A DNA stretch of 64,000 bases from Pseudomonas cerasi (GCF_900074915.1 NZ_LT222319.1:5263501-5327500); one strand, 5' to 3'. Positions 36,415 to 45,198 are shown, counted from the first letter of the stretch. Made by a program: numbers and translations. Notes: generated from the sequence alone by a model not told the origin.

Positions 36415-38148
36415 TCAGGCCTCAACCCGCCCAATCACCACCTTCGCTTCCAGATACCCCCCAGGCTCCTTGCTGATCTGCACGGTTCCGGCACACGGTG
36501 CCAGTATCGATGTTTCCATCTTCATCGCCTCCATGATCGCGATCACCTGTCCCTTCTCTACCGTCGCACCGTCTTCAACCGCCCAGGCATGCAGGTTGCC
36601 CGCGACCGGCGTCAGTACTGCGTGCGGGTCCGGGGCGTCGGCAGCTGGCTGGCTGGCGTCAGCCGGTGCGGCAGCGTTCAGGCTCATGCCGGCCAGCAGC
36701 GCAGCAGGCAGGCCCAGTTCGTGGCGTTTGCCGTCGATTTCAACGAAGGTGCGCAGCACGCCCGGGTCGGCCGGTTCTGCGTTGCGCGGGGCGATGGTGA
36801 CGTGCTCGGCGAAGTCGGTTTCGATCCAGCGGGTGTGGACGGCAAAGGTATTGGCCGCGGTGAAGTCGTCATGGTCCATGACCGCCCGATGGAACGGCAA
36901 CACGGTAGCCACGCCTTCCACCTTGAACTCGGCCAGCGCACGGCGGGCGCGGCTGATGGCCTGCTCGCGGGTTGCGCCGGTGACGATCAGCTTGGCGATC
37001 ATCGAGTCGAAGTTCGGTGAGACCCGTGAGCCTTCCGTCACGCCTGTGTCCAGGCGCACGCCCGGGCCGGATGGCGGCTGGAATACCGCGATAGACCCCG
37101 GCGTCGGCAGAAATCCGTTGCACGCGTCTTCGGCATTGATGCGGAATTCAAAGCTGTGGCCGCGCGGCACAGGTGTACCGTCGAACGACAGCGGCAGGCC
37201 GTCGGCGACGCGAAGTTGTTCGATGACCAGATCCACACCGCTGGTTTCTTCCGTCACTGGGTGTTCGACCTGCAAGCGCGTGTTGACCTCCAGGAACGAC
37301 AGGGTTCCATCACCGCTGAGCAGGAACTCCACTGTACCGGCACCGACATAGCCCGCTTCGGCGCAGACCGCGCGGGCCGACTCATGAATGCGCTGGCGTA
37401 GCTCGTCGGTCAGGTAAGGGGCCGGGGCTTCCTCGATCAGCTTCTGGTTGCGACGCTGCAACGAGCAATCCCGGGTGCCGACCACAACCACCCGGCCATG
37501 CCGGTCGGCGATGATCTGCGCTTCAATGTGCCTCGGGCGGTCCAGAAAGCGTTCGACGAAGCACTCGCCACGACCGAACGCGGTCACCGCTTCACGCACC
37601 GCAGACTCGTACAGCTCGCTGACTTCATCGAGCTTCCAGGCGACTTTCAGGCCGCGACCACCGCCGCCAAAGGCTGCCTTGATGGCAATCGGCAGGCCGT
37701 GCTGCTCGGCAAACGCGACCACCTCGGAGGCATCGTTCACCGGGTCTTCAGTACCGGCCACCAGCGGTGCGCCGACTTTCAGGGCTATACGCCGGGCCTG
37801 GACCTTGTCACCCAGTGCGTCGATGGTCGCAGGATCGGGGCCGATCCAGATCAGACCGGCATCGATCACAGCGCGGGCGAATTCGGCGCGCTCCGAGAGA
37901 AAGCCGTAGCCGGGGTGAACCGCGTCGGCACCGGCACGAGCGGCAACCGCCAGTAGCTTTTCGATATTCAGGTAGGTGTCGGTCGGGCGCTCGCCCTGCA
38001 ACCCATAGGCTTCATCGGCCTGACGAACGTGCAGCGCGTCGATATCGGCATCGGCGTACACCGCCACCGAGGCGACTCCATAATCACGGCAGGCACGGGC
38101 AATACGAACGGCAATTTCGCCACGATTGGCAATCAGAACCTTTTTCAT
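36415..38148 (-). CDS. Biotin carboxylase with fused biotin carboxyl carrier domain
   Basis: A 577-residue two-part protein. Residues 1-445 are an AccC-type biotin carboxylase (M-K-K-V-L-I-A-N-R-G-E-I-A-V-R-I, ATP-grasp loop G-G-G-G-R-G, E-V-N-T-R-L-Q-V-E-H). The last 75 residues are a biotinyl domain with the biotinylated lysine at 543 in E-A-M-K-M-E-T. It makes carboxybiotin from bicarbonate and ATP, but no carboxyltransferase subunit of the usual type is nearby. Its start overlaps the PxpB-PxpC stop by four bases (ATGA), so it is translationally coupled to that gene. The position suggests it serves the same pathway rather than fatty-acid synthesis. It is the last gene of the operon. Confidence 0.9.
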   Translation of the reverse strand: MKKVLIANRGEIAVRIARACRDYGVASVAVYADADIDALHVRQADEAYGLQGERPTDTYLNIEKLLAVAARAGADAVHPGYGFLSERAEFARAVIDAGLIWIGPDPATIDALGDKVQARRIALKVGAPLVAGTEDPVNDASEVVAFAEQHGLPIAIKAAFGGGGRGLKVAWKLDEVSELYESAVREAVTAFGRGECFVERFLDRPRHIEAQIIADRHGRVVVVGTRDCSLQRRNQKLIEEAPAPYLTDELRQRIHESARAVCAEAGYVGAGTVEFLLSGDGTLSFLEVNTRLQVEHPVTEETSGVDLVIEQLRVADGLPLSFDGTPVPRGHSFEFRINAEDACNGFLPTPGSIAVFQPPSGPGVRLDTGVTEGSRVSPNFDSMIAKLIVTGATREQAISRARRALAEFKVEGVATVLPFHRAVMDHDDFTAANTFAVHTRWIETDFAEHVTIAPRNAEPADPGVLRTFVEIDGKRHELGLPAALLAGMSLNAAAPADASQPAADAPDPHAVLTPVAGNLHAWAVEDGATVEKGQVIAIMEAMKMETSILAPCAGTVQISKEPGGYLEAKVVIGRVEA

Positions 38149-39749
38149 CTGTTTTTGGTCTCGTCTGAAGTGGCGGGGCGCACTGGCTCGAAGGCGCTCA
38201 GCGGATTGAAGCGAATGCGGGCATTGACCGGAATCTGCCCGGCCTTGTCGAGGTGGTAAGTGGCGACTGCGCCGATGACCGGGTAACCGCCGGTCAACGG
38301 GTGATCGGCCAGAAACAGCACCGGCTGGCCACTGGGCGGCACCTGAATGGCGCCGACCGTGGTGCCCTCACTGGGCAACTCGCCATCGACGGCACGTTGC
38401 AGCGATTGCTCGCCCGCCAGGCGAATACCGATACGGTTGGATTGCGGCGTGACCCGCCAGGTCTGTTGCGCCAGCAGTTGCTGGGCTTCGGCGCTGAACC
38501 AGTCACTGCGCGGGCCCATGACCACATCCAGGGTGATGACCTCATCGCTACGCGGCATTTCGAAGGCCGGTTGTTCGGCAGTCGATACTGAAAGGCCGCC
38601 AGTTCTGCGCGTGAAGCCCAGCCGGTCACCCGCTGCCAGCGCGGCGGGCCCAACCTGGGCCAGCGTGTCAGTGGACAGGCTGCCAAGCACCGGCTCATGA
38701 ATGAAACCGCCACGAACCGCCAGATAATTGCGCAGACCGGCGCTGGGCGAACCGATGCTCACCTGATCGCCGCTCTGCAAGGCCAGCGGTGCATACAACG
38801 GCGCCTGCAGCTTTTGTCCTTCGGCGGTCAGCACCTCGACGCTGACCTGGGCCCCGGTAATCGCCACAACAGTCTGCCCCTGACAGGTGAAGGTCAGCCC
38901 GCCCATGAGAATTTCCAGGCACGCCGTCGCCGGATCGTTGCCCACCGCACGGTTGGCAGCACGCAAGGCGCCGCGATCCAGCGCGCCCGATGCGGACACA
39001 CCCTGCCCTGCCCGACCTGGACGCCCCAGGTCCTGAAACAGGGTCTGCAGACCTGGCGTTACGATCTGCAGATAGTCCTCGTTGACTGTCGTCGCCTGCG
39101 GCCGGACAGGTGCGGCAACCTGCACACGGGTCTCCGGGAGCGGACCGGCATCCTGGAAACGCACGCGGTAGCCGGGCTGGAGCAAGGCAGGCTCGTCGCG
39201 GCCCAGATCCCACATGGTTGAGGGGGTCACCCCGATGATCTGCCAGCCGCCGGGGCTGGCCTGTGGATAAATGCCACTGAAACCACCGGCCAGCGCCACT
39301 GCGCCAGCCGGAATACGCGTGCGCGGCGTGCTGCGTCGTGGCACCACGAAGCCGGCGCCGCCGCTGAGGTAGGCAAAACCGGGCGCAAAGCCGCAGAACG
39401 CAACGTTGTAGTCGCTGCCGGTGTGGCGCTTGATCACTTCCTCGACGCTGATGCCCAGCTCGCGGGCGACATCGGCCAGGTCTTCGCCGTTGTAATGCAC
39501 AGGTATTTCGATCAGTTTGCCCGCCTCGCGTGCCTTGCCACGAATGTCGCGCGAGGAGATCTGTGTGGCGAGGGCTTCGAAGCCGATGGCGGCTGGTCGA
39601 AAATGCACCAGCAACGTCCGGGCAGCCGGAACGATTTCCTCCACGCCAGCGATGGGCATCTGCTGTAACGATTCGAACAGGGCCAGGGTCTCGTCCAGAT
39701 TCGACAGTTCAACCAGGAGTGCATCCAGGTTGGCCGGGTAGAAACGCAT
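38145..39749 (-). CDS. PxpB-PxpC fusion (5-oxoprolinase subunits; KipI-KipA-like)
   Basis: One 534-residue chain joins two subunits that are separate in E. coli and Bacillus. Residues 1-215 are PxpB/KipI-like (F-C-G-F-A-P-G-F-A-Y-L, P-R-R-S-T-P-R-T-R-I-P-A-G). Residues 230-525 are PxpC/KipA-like (G-L-Q-T-L-F-Q-D-L-G-R, S-G-A-L-D, R-G-G-F). With PxpA these proteins hydrolyse 5-oxoproline to glutamate using ATP. Both halves also resemble allophanate hydrolase/urea amidolyase modules, which fits the neighbouring biotin carboxylase. It starts nine bases after the DUF1445 gene ends and overlaps the carboxylase gene by four bases. Confidence 0.88.
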   Translation of the reverse strand: MRFYPANLDALLVELSNLDETLALFESLQQMPIAGVEEIVPAARTLLVHFRPAAIGFEALATQISSRDIRGKAREAGKLIEIPVHYNGEDLADVARELGISVEEVIKRHTGSDYNVAFCGFAPGFAYLSGGAGFVVPRRSTPRTRIPAGAVALAGGFSGIYPQASPGGWQIIGVTPSTMWDLGRDEPALLQPGYRVRFQDAGPLPETRVQVAAPVRPQATTVNEDYLQIVTPGLQTLFQDLGRPGRAGQGVSASGALDRGALRAANRAVGNDPATACLEILMGGLTFTCQGQTVVAITGAQVSVEVLTAEGQKLQAPLYAPLALQSGDQVSIGSPSAGLRNYLAVRGGFIHEPVLGSLSTDTLAQVGPAALAAGDRLGFTRRTGGLSVSTAEQPAFEMPRSDEVITLDVVMGPRSDWFSAEAQQLLAQQTWRVTPQSNRIGIRLAGEQSLQRAVDGELPSEGTTVGAIQVPPSGQPVLFLADHPLTGGYPVIGAVATYHLDKAGQIPVNARIRFNPLSAFEPVRPATSDETKNR

Positions 39750-39758
39750 GAGCCTCTC

Positions 39759-40553
39759 CTATACGTGGTAGTAGCTGTCCGGAATATCGGTAATGAACAT
39801 GTGGCCCGGCGCATGAGAAATCGCAAACGGCACACGGGACGCCATGACAACCGCCTGCGGGGTCACACCGCAGGCCCAGAACACCGGAATCTCGCCGGGC
39901 CTGATCGTCACCGCATCACCAAAATCAGGGTTCGCCAGGTCGTCGATGCCGAGCAGTCCAGGCTCGCCGACGTGTACCGGCGCGCCGTGCACACCGGGAT
40001 AGCGCCCGGTGATGCGCGCCGCTTCGGCCACCCGGTCCGCCGCGATCGGGCGCATCGACACCACCATGTTGCCCTGCAGGCGGCCGGCCGGGCGGCAGAT
40101 CCGGTTGCTGCGGTACATCGGCACATTGCAGCCTTCGCTGATGTGGCGCACATCGATGCCGGCGTGCATCAGGTCGGTTTCGAAGGTGAAACTGCAGCCG
40201 ATCAGAAAGCTGACCAGATCAGTGTGCTGCGCCCAGATGTGGCTCACATCACTCAGCTCTTCGGCCAGTTGCCCATCGCGCCAGACCCGGTACAGCGGTA
40301 GGTCGGTGCGCAGATCAGCCTGTTCGGCCAACAGCGTGGTGTGGCTGCCGGGCTCGGTCACATCCAGCACCGGGCAGGCTTGCGGGTTGCGCTGCGCGAA
40401 CAGCAGAAAGTCATACGCCCATTCACGCGGCAGCGTGATCATGTTGCACTGGGTCAGACCGGGCGCTTCGCCGGCGGTCGGCGCGACGAATCCCTGGCGA
40501 TAACGGGCACGGGCGGCGCTGGCTGCCTCGCGGGCGAGTTGCAGTGAATTCAT
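39759..40553 (-). CDS. DUF1445 family putative hydro-lyase (YcsI-like)
   Basis: A 264-residue protein of the DUF1445/YcsI family (W-A-Y-D-F-L-L-F-A-Q-R-N-P, C-P-V-L-D-V, F-L-I-G-C-S-F-T-F-E, H-I-S-E-G-C-N-V-P-M-Y). Such proteins are annotated as hydro-lyases and share a domain with the human D-glutamate cyclase DGLUCY, a reason to suspect D-glutamate or 5-oxo-D-proline as substrate. The ATG at 40553 follows GAGG by six bases; the frame also has a TTG six bases upstream that overlaps the pxpA stop. It sits between pxpA and the PxpB-PxpC fusion in the same order as the Bacillus ycs-kip cluster. Function unproven. Confidence 0.85.
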   Translation of the reverse strand: MNSLQLAREAASAARARYRQGFVAPTAGEAPGLTQCNMITLPREWAYDFLLFAQRNPQACPVLDVTEPGSHTTLLAEQADLRTDLPLYRVWRDGQLAEELSDVSHIWAQHTDLVSFLIGCSFTFETDLMHAGIDVRHISEGCNVPMYRSNRICRPAGRLQGNMVVSMRPIAADRVAEAARITGRYPGVHGAPVHVGEPGLLGIDDLANPDFGDAVTIRPGEIPVFWACGVTPQAVVMASRVPFAISHAPGHMFITDIPDSYYHV

Positions 40554-40555
40554 GA

Positions 40556-41320
40556 TCAACCTCGATTGAATGCGCGGACAGTGACGCCTGCATCGTGCAA
40601 ACGGTTTTTCAGGATGCGGGCGATGTTCACCGCGCCCGGGCTGTCGCCATGCACGCAGATCGAATCGGCCTGCAGGCTGATTTCGCGGCCGTCTTCAGCC
40701 TCGATGATGCCTTCGCGCACCAGGCGCAGCATGCGTTCGGCGATCAGTTCGGCGTCGTGCAGCACGGCACCGGGCCGCGAGCGCGAGACCAGCGTGCCTT
40801 CAGCGGTATAGGCGCGGTCGGCGAACGCTTCGGCGACGCAGGAAAGCCCGGCGTCGCGTGCCCAGTCGAGCAGCGGGGAATTAGCCAGGCACACCAGCTT
40901 CAACGCGGGGTCAATGCGCAGCAGCGCCTGAATGACTGCCGCGGCCTGACGCTGATCACCGGCAATGGTGTTGTACAGCGCGCCGTGAGGCTTGACGTAG
41001 CTCACGCGGGTCCCGGCGCTGCGGGCCAGGCCCTGAAGCGCGCCGATCTGATAAATGACGTCGGCGGTCAGTTGGTCGCTCGGGATGTCCATGTTGCGGC
41101 GGCCAAACCCTACCAGGTCCGGGTAGGCCACATGCGCGCCGATGGCAACGCCCCGGGCCGCAGCGGCCTCGAGGGTGCGCAGGATCCCGGCCGGGTCACC
41201 GGCATGGAAGCCGCAGGCCACATTGGCGCTGCTGACCACATCGAGAATCGCCTCGTCGTCGCCCATGCTCCAGGCGCCGAAGCTTTCACCGAGATCACTG
41301 TTGAGGTCTATTGCAGGCAT
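40556..41320 (-). CDS. pxpA: 5-oxoprolinase subunit PxpA (LamB/YcsF family)
   Basis: A 254-residue protein with the LamB/YcsF signature D-L-N-S-D-L-G-E-S-F-G at the start, A-C-G-F-H-A-G-D-P near residue 36, V-K-P-H-G-A-L-Y-N near 108 and I-C-V-H-G-D near 220. With PxpB and PxpC it hydrolyses 5-oxoproline (pyroglutamate), a damage product of glutamine and glutathione, back to glutamate in the cytoplasm. It lies 15 bases after the transporter gene, and its stop is directly followed by the DUF1445 gene. The divergent GntR regulator probably controls it. Confidence 0.92.
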   Translation of the reverse strand: MPAIDLNSDLGESFGAWSMGDDEAILDVVSSANVACGFHAGDPAGILRTLEAAAARGVAIGAHVAYPDLVGFGRRNMDIPSDQLTADVIYQIGALQGLARSAGTRVSYVKPHGALYNTIAGDQRQAAAVIQALLRIDPALKLVCLANSPLLDWARDAGLSCVAEAFADRAYTAEGTLVSRSRPGAVLHDAELIAERMLRLVREGIIEAEDGREISLQADSICVHGDSPGAVNIARILKNRLHDAGVTVRAFNRG

Positions 41321-41335
41321 TTTTATTCTCCGAAA

Positions 41336-42568
41336 TCAGGCTGCATTGATGAAGGCAAAGATGGCACCCGCCGATTTGAACGCCATGTACCACGACAGCA
41401 GACAGGTCAGCACGCCCAGCACCAATAGCCAGCGCGGGTAGTGGTAGCCGTCCATCATGTCGGACCGGCGCCAGCCGACGTACATGAAAATGCTCAGGCC
41501 CAGTGGCAGGATCAAACCGTTGAAGCCCCCGGCAAAGACCAGCAGCGCGGCCGGTGGTTTGCCCCACATAACGTATACGACCACGGTGATCAGGATAAAG
41601 CCGACAGTTGCCAGGTTGCGCACGCGCTCGGTGATGCGTTTGGAAAATACCGTGATGAACGACATCGAAGTATAGGACGCGCCGATCACGCTGCTGATGC
41701 CGGCCGCCCAGAGCACCAGGCCGAACATGATCAGGCCGAAGTTGCCAGCGGCAGCGGTGAACGCCTGGGCCGCAGGGTTTGCGCCCTGGCCGGATACATC
41801 GATGACGACGCCGCTGGCGACCACGCCGAGGATCGCCAGAAACAGTATGTAACGAACAACCCCGGTGACCAGAATACCGGTCAGCGCCGCCTTGGACACG
41901 ACATCGATGTTCTCGACCCCGACGGTGCCGCGATCCAGCAAGCGGTGAGCACCGGCGTAAGTGATATAGCCACCGACCGTGCCGCCGACAATGGTGGTGA
42001 TGGCCGCGAAATCGACCATGTCCGGCAGGATCGTCTGGCGCAGAGCTTCGCCCAGCGGCGGATGCGAGGCAAAGGCGGCGAAGAGGATCAGGCAGACCTT
42101 CAGGGTGCCCAGCACCATCATGATGCGGTCCATGGCAATGCCGGCACGGGGCGATGAGAAAATCGCGATGGCGATCAGCGCGCTCAAGGCGCCCCCCCAT
42201 TTGGGGTCAAGACCGGTCAACGCATTCAAGCCCAGGCCCGCACCGGCGATGTTGCCCAGACTGAACACCAGGCCGCCGAAGATGACCAGTACCGCGAGCA
42301 GATAACCGCTGCCCGGGATCGCTGCGTTGGCCAGATCGGCCGCGCGCATTCTGGTCAGCGTCACGATGCGCCAGACATTCAACTGCACCACGAAGTCGAT
42401 CAGGATCGAGGCCAGAATGCCGAAGGCGAACGCCGCTCCCAGAGTCGCAGTGAACGTGGCTGTCTGGGTCAGAAAACCAGGACCGATGGCAGACGTCGCC
42501 ATCATGAAGATCGCGGCGATCAAAGAGGCGCGGCGCGCCTTGGTGAACTCATTGGCAGTCTGTGTCAC
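41336..42568 (-). CDS. NRAMP-family transporter (YcsG-like)
   Basis: A 410-residue membrane protein with about eleven segments. The NRAMP fold is recognisable (G-P-G-F-L-T-Q-T in the first segment; G-G-T-V-G-G-Y-I-T-Y-A-G-A-H-R in the sixth), but the metal-binding D-P-G-N of true manganese transporters is absent (G-P-G-F-L-T-Q here). It is therefore more likely one of the divergent members linked to pxp clusters that carry an organic substrate; that is inference. The GTG at 42568 follows AGGA by eight bases and is preferred to the ATG at 42619. First gene of the operon, so uptake of 5-oxoproline or a related compound is a fair guess. Confidence 0.85.
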   Translation of the reverse strand: MTQTANEFTKARRASLIAAIFMMATSAIGPGFLTQTATFTATLGAAFAFGILASILIDFVVQLNVWRIVTLTRMRAADLANAAIPGSGYLLAVLVIFGGLVFSLGNIAGAGLGLNALTGLDPKWGGALSALIAIAIFSSPRAGIAMDRIMMVLGTLKVCLILFAAFASHPPLGEALRQTILPDMVDFAAITTIVGGTVGGYITYAGAHRLLDRGTVGVENIDVVSKAALTGILVTGVVRYILFLAILGVVASGVVIDVSGQGANPAAQAFTAAAGNFGLIMFGLVLWAAGISSVIGASYTSMSFITVFSKRITERVRNLATVGFILITVVVYVMWGKPPAALLVFAGGFNGLILPLGLSIFMYVGWRRSDMMDGYHYPRWLLVLGVLTCLLSWYMAFKSAGAIFAFINAA

Positions 42569-42645
42569 GGCGGCATTCCTGAGATGAGGGGTATTCTGCC
42601 AGAGCAACGACCATGCCAAAGGTCATTCAAATGCGCCAAGTTGTA

Positions 42646-42690
42646 GATCCATAAAGATAATATTGTTGAACAATGTAGGTGATATGGATC
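42646..42690. promoter_or_regulatory. Two-tier dyad operator between the NRAMP operon and gntR
   Basis: An inner palindrome ATTGTT-G-AACAAT (42662-42674) is nested inside an outer pair GATCCAT (42646-42652) and ATGGATC (42684-42690). Both share exactly the same centre, base 42668. The inner site has the A-TTGT-N-ACAA-T shape expected for GntR/FCD regulators. It is 78 bases before the operon's first start codon and 132 before the regulator's. Confidence 0.7.
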
Positions 42691-42821
42691 AACCATGTGC
42701 ACCATGTTGTTACGCGGGGACTCAGATGTGCTACCTGATGAAGCATCTGCTGACCTTCGTCCTTGCCAGCCAATGAGCTGTCGTGGAATATCGACCTGGC
42801 TTTTCTTTCTCTGGACCCTTT

Positions 42822-43487
42822 ATGAACGACGCTGCTTCTGCCCTCCCTCGCACCCTCGGAGAATCGATCACCACTGAGCTTCGCAGAATGCTGGTCGAGG
42901 GCGAGCTGGTACCCGGTCAGCGCCTCTCGGAAGCCGCGCTGGCCGAGAGTCTGGATATTTCCCGTAACACCCTCAGAGAAGCCTTCAGAGTGCTGACCCG
43001 CGAAGGACTGCTGACCCACGAACCCAATCGAGGGGTCACCGTGGCCAAGCCTGATATGGCTTCAATCATCGATATCTACCGAATTCGGCGCTTCATCGAA
43101 TGCGGGGCGATTGCCCAGGCTTATCCACAGCATCCCGGTGTGCTGCACATGCGCAATGCGGTCGAGGCCGGCGTGCAGGCGCGTGAGGCCAAGGACTGGA
43201 TTGCCGTGGGCACCGCCAACATGATGTTTCACAAGGCCATCGTCGAGCTGTCCGACAGCCCGCGACTGGCGGCGTTTTATGCGCAGATATCAGCAGAGTT
43301 GCGCCTGGCCTTCGGGCTGCTCAACGACCCGGAGCTGCTGCATTCGCCCTATCTGGACATGAATGCAGCGGTACTCGGGCGCCTTGACGCGGGCAAGACC
43401 GATGAGGCGACGCGCATGCTCGAGGATTATCTGGTGCAATCGGAACGAACGATTCTGGCCGCCTTCGAGCGAAGCCGGAACCGGTAG
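42822..43487 (+). CDS. GntR-family regulator with FCD domain
   Basis: A 221-residue regulator. The N-terminal winged helix is visible (L-G-E-S-I-T-T-E-L-R-R-M-L, S-E-A-A-L-A-E-S-L-D-I-S-R-N-T-L-R-E-A-F), and the C-terminal helical FCD effector domain covers residues 80-215 (D-I-Y-R-I-R-R-F-I-E, H-K-A-I-V-E-L). FCD domains bind organic acids, often with a metal. The ATG at 42822 is preferred to an in-frame start 39 bases upstream because it begins the conserved region. Divergent transcription from the 5-oxoproline operon plus the shared dyad make it the likely repressor of that operon and of itself. It corresponds in place to Bacillus KipR, though from a different family. Confidence 0.88.
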   Translation: MNDAASALPRTLGESITTELRRMLVEGELVPGQRLSEAALAESLDISRNTLREAFRVLTREGLLTHEPNRGVTVAKPDMASIIDIYRIRRFIECGAIAQAYPQHPGVLHMRNAVEAGVQAREAKDWIAVGTANMMFHKAIVELSDSPRLAAFYAQISAELRLAFGLLNDPELLHSPYLDMNAAVLGRLDAGKTDEATRMLEDYLVQSERTILAAFERSRNR

Positions 43488-43625
43488 TCCGGGCGCAGGC
43501 CCGATCACCAGAACTACCACCCAGGGACCCGGTCTACGGGTTCTGACCGTTGCAACACGCCCGACGAGCCAGGCAGGCCGCCGCTTCGTTGAAAGCCTGA
43601 AATTCCCCTCTGGAGGCGATACGCT

Positions 43626-45089
43626 TTGAAAGCACTCGACGAACTCACTTTCGACAACCGCTTTGCCCGTCTGGGCGATGCGTTCTCCACTTCCGTGCTG
43701 CCTGAACCCATCGATGCGCCGCAGCTTGTGGTTGCCAGCCAGTCAGCGCTGGCACTGCTGGACCTGGCGCCTGAACAGGCCGATCTGCCGCTGTTCGCGG
43801 AAATCTTCAGCGGCCACAAGCTGTGGTCCGAGGCAGAGCCGCGGGCAATGGTGTATTCCGGGCATCAGTTTGGCTCCTACAACCCGCGCCTGGGCGACGG
43901 TCGCGGGCTGTTGCTAGGCGAGGTGTACAACGACGCCGGCGAGCACTGGGACCTGCACCTCAAGGGCGCAGGCCGCACACCGTATTCACGGATGGGTGAC
44001 GGGCGCGCCGTACTGCGCTCGTCGATCCGCGAGTTTCTGGCCTCCGAAGCCCTGCACGCGCTGGGCATCCCCAGCAGCCGCGCGGGGTGTGTGGTCAGCT
44101 CCAGCACGCCGGTGTGGCGCGAAACCCAGGAACATGCAGCTATGGTGCTGCGTCTGGCGCAGAGCCATGTGCGCTTCGGCAGTCTGGAATACTTTTTCTA
44201 CACCAAACAGCCAGAGCAGTTGAAGACCCTCGCCGAGCATGTGCTGACGATGCATTACCCGCACTGCCAGGAGCAGCCTGAGCCGTATCTGGCGATGTTC
44301 CGGGAAATCGTCGAGCGTAACGCCGAGCTGATTGCCAAGTGGCAGGCCTACGGCTTCTGTCATGGCGTGATGAACACCGACAACATGTCGATTCTGGGCA
44401 TTACCTTCGATTTCGGACCGTTCGCGTTTCTGGACGATTTCGATGAGCACTTCATCTGCAACCATTCCGATCACGAAGGTCGCTACTCCTTCAGCAATCA
44501 GGTGCCTATCGCGCAATGGAACCTCAGCGCGCTGGCACAGGCGCTGACCCCGTTCATCAGCGTGGAAGCGTTGCGCGAGGCCATCGGTTTGTTCCTGCCG
44601 CTGTATCAGGCGCACTACCTGGACCTGATGCGCCGCCGACTGGGCCTGACCGTTGCCAAGGAGCAGGACGAACAACTGGTCAGTCAGTTGCTGAAGCTGA
44701 TGCAGAACAGTGGCGTGGATTACACCCTGTTCTTCCGCCGCCTGGGTGACCAGCCAGCCGCCGAGGCGTTGCGCACGTTGCGTGACGACTTTGTCGATAT
44801 CAAGGGCTTCGATGCCTGGGCAGAAGCGTATCAGACGCGTATTGCCGGCGAGGACAACGGCACCGAGCAGGAGCGTCAAACCCGCATGCATACGGTCAAT
44901 CCGCTGTACATCCTGCGCAACTACCTGGCGCAGAACGCCATCGCCGCAGCGGAAAAAGGCGACTACGAAGAAGTCCGCCGCCTGCATCAGGTGCTCTGCA
45001 CACCCTTCACCGAACAGCCCGGCATGCAAGGCTACGCCCAACGCCCGCCGGACTGGGGCAAGCACCTGGAAATCAGCTGTTCGTCGTGA
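43626..45089 (+). CDS. selO: Protein adenylyltransferase SelO (YdiU)
   Basis: SelO is a pseudokinase-fold enzyme that transfers AMP from ATP to Ser, Thr or Tyr of target proteins and aids redox stress responses. The 487-residue protein shows G-R-T-P-Y-S-R-M-G-D-G-R-A-V-L-R-S-S, H-G-V-M-N-T-D-N-M and D-F-G-P-F (metal and nucleotide site). It ends C-S-S: Cys485 stands where vertebrate SelO has selenocysteine. The TTG start at 43626 has GGAGG (43612-43616) nine bases before it and gives the conserved L-T-F-D-N-R-F beginning. It is on its own after the GntR gene, 138 bases downstream. Confidence 0.93.
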   Translation: MKALDELTFDNRFARLGDAFSTSVLPEPIDAPQLVVASQSALALLDLAPEQADLPLFAEIFSGHKLWSEAEPRAMVYSGHQFGSYNPRLGDGRGLLLGEVYNDAGEHWDLHLKGAGRTPYSRMGDGRAVLRSSIREFLASEALHALGIPSSRAGCVVSSSTPVWRETQEHAAMVLRLAQSHVRFGSLEYFFYTKQPEQLKTLAEHVLTMHYPHCQEQPEPYLAMFREIVERNAELIAKWQAYGFCHGVMNTDNMSILGITFDFGPFAFLDDFDEHFICNHSDHEGRYSFSNQVPIAQWNLSALAQALTPFISVEALREAIGLFLPLYQAHYLDLMRRRLGLTVAKEQDEQLVSQLLKLMQNSGVDYTLFFRRLGDQPAAEALRTLRDDFVDIKGFDAWAEAYQTRIAGEDNGTEQERQTRMHTVNPLYILRNYLAQNAIAAAEKGDYEEVRRLHQVLCTPFTEQPGMQGYAQRPPDWGKHLEISCSS

Positions 45090-45103
45090 GGCGTTTGTCC
45101 TCT

Positions 45104-45190
45104 ATCGTGCCCACGCTGGAGCGTGAGGAACGATAATCTCAACTATCGTGCGGCGCTCCGCGTCGCATGCCGTTCTGGACGCTCCGCGTC
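45104..45190. repeat. Palindromic repeat family member
   Basis: It starts ATCGTGCCCACGC and contains two hairpin units (CACGCTGGAGCGTG; GGCGCTCCGCG). The stretch at 45169-45191 matches 7932-7954 at 22 of 23 bases. It fills the gap between selO and the convergent chpC stop and may serve as a transcript end for both. Confidence 0.7.
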
Positions 45191-45198
45191 CTCTTTAC

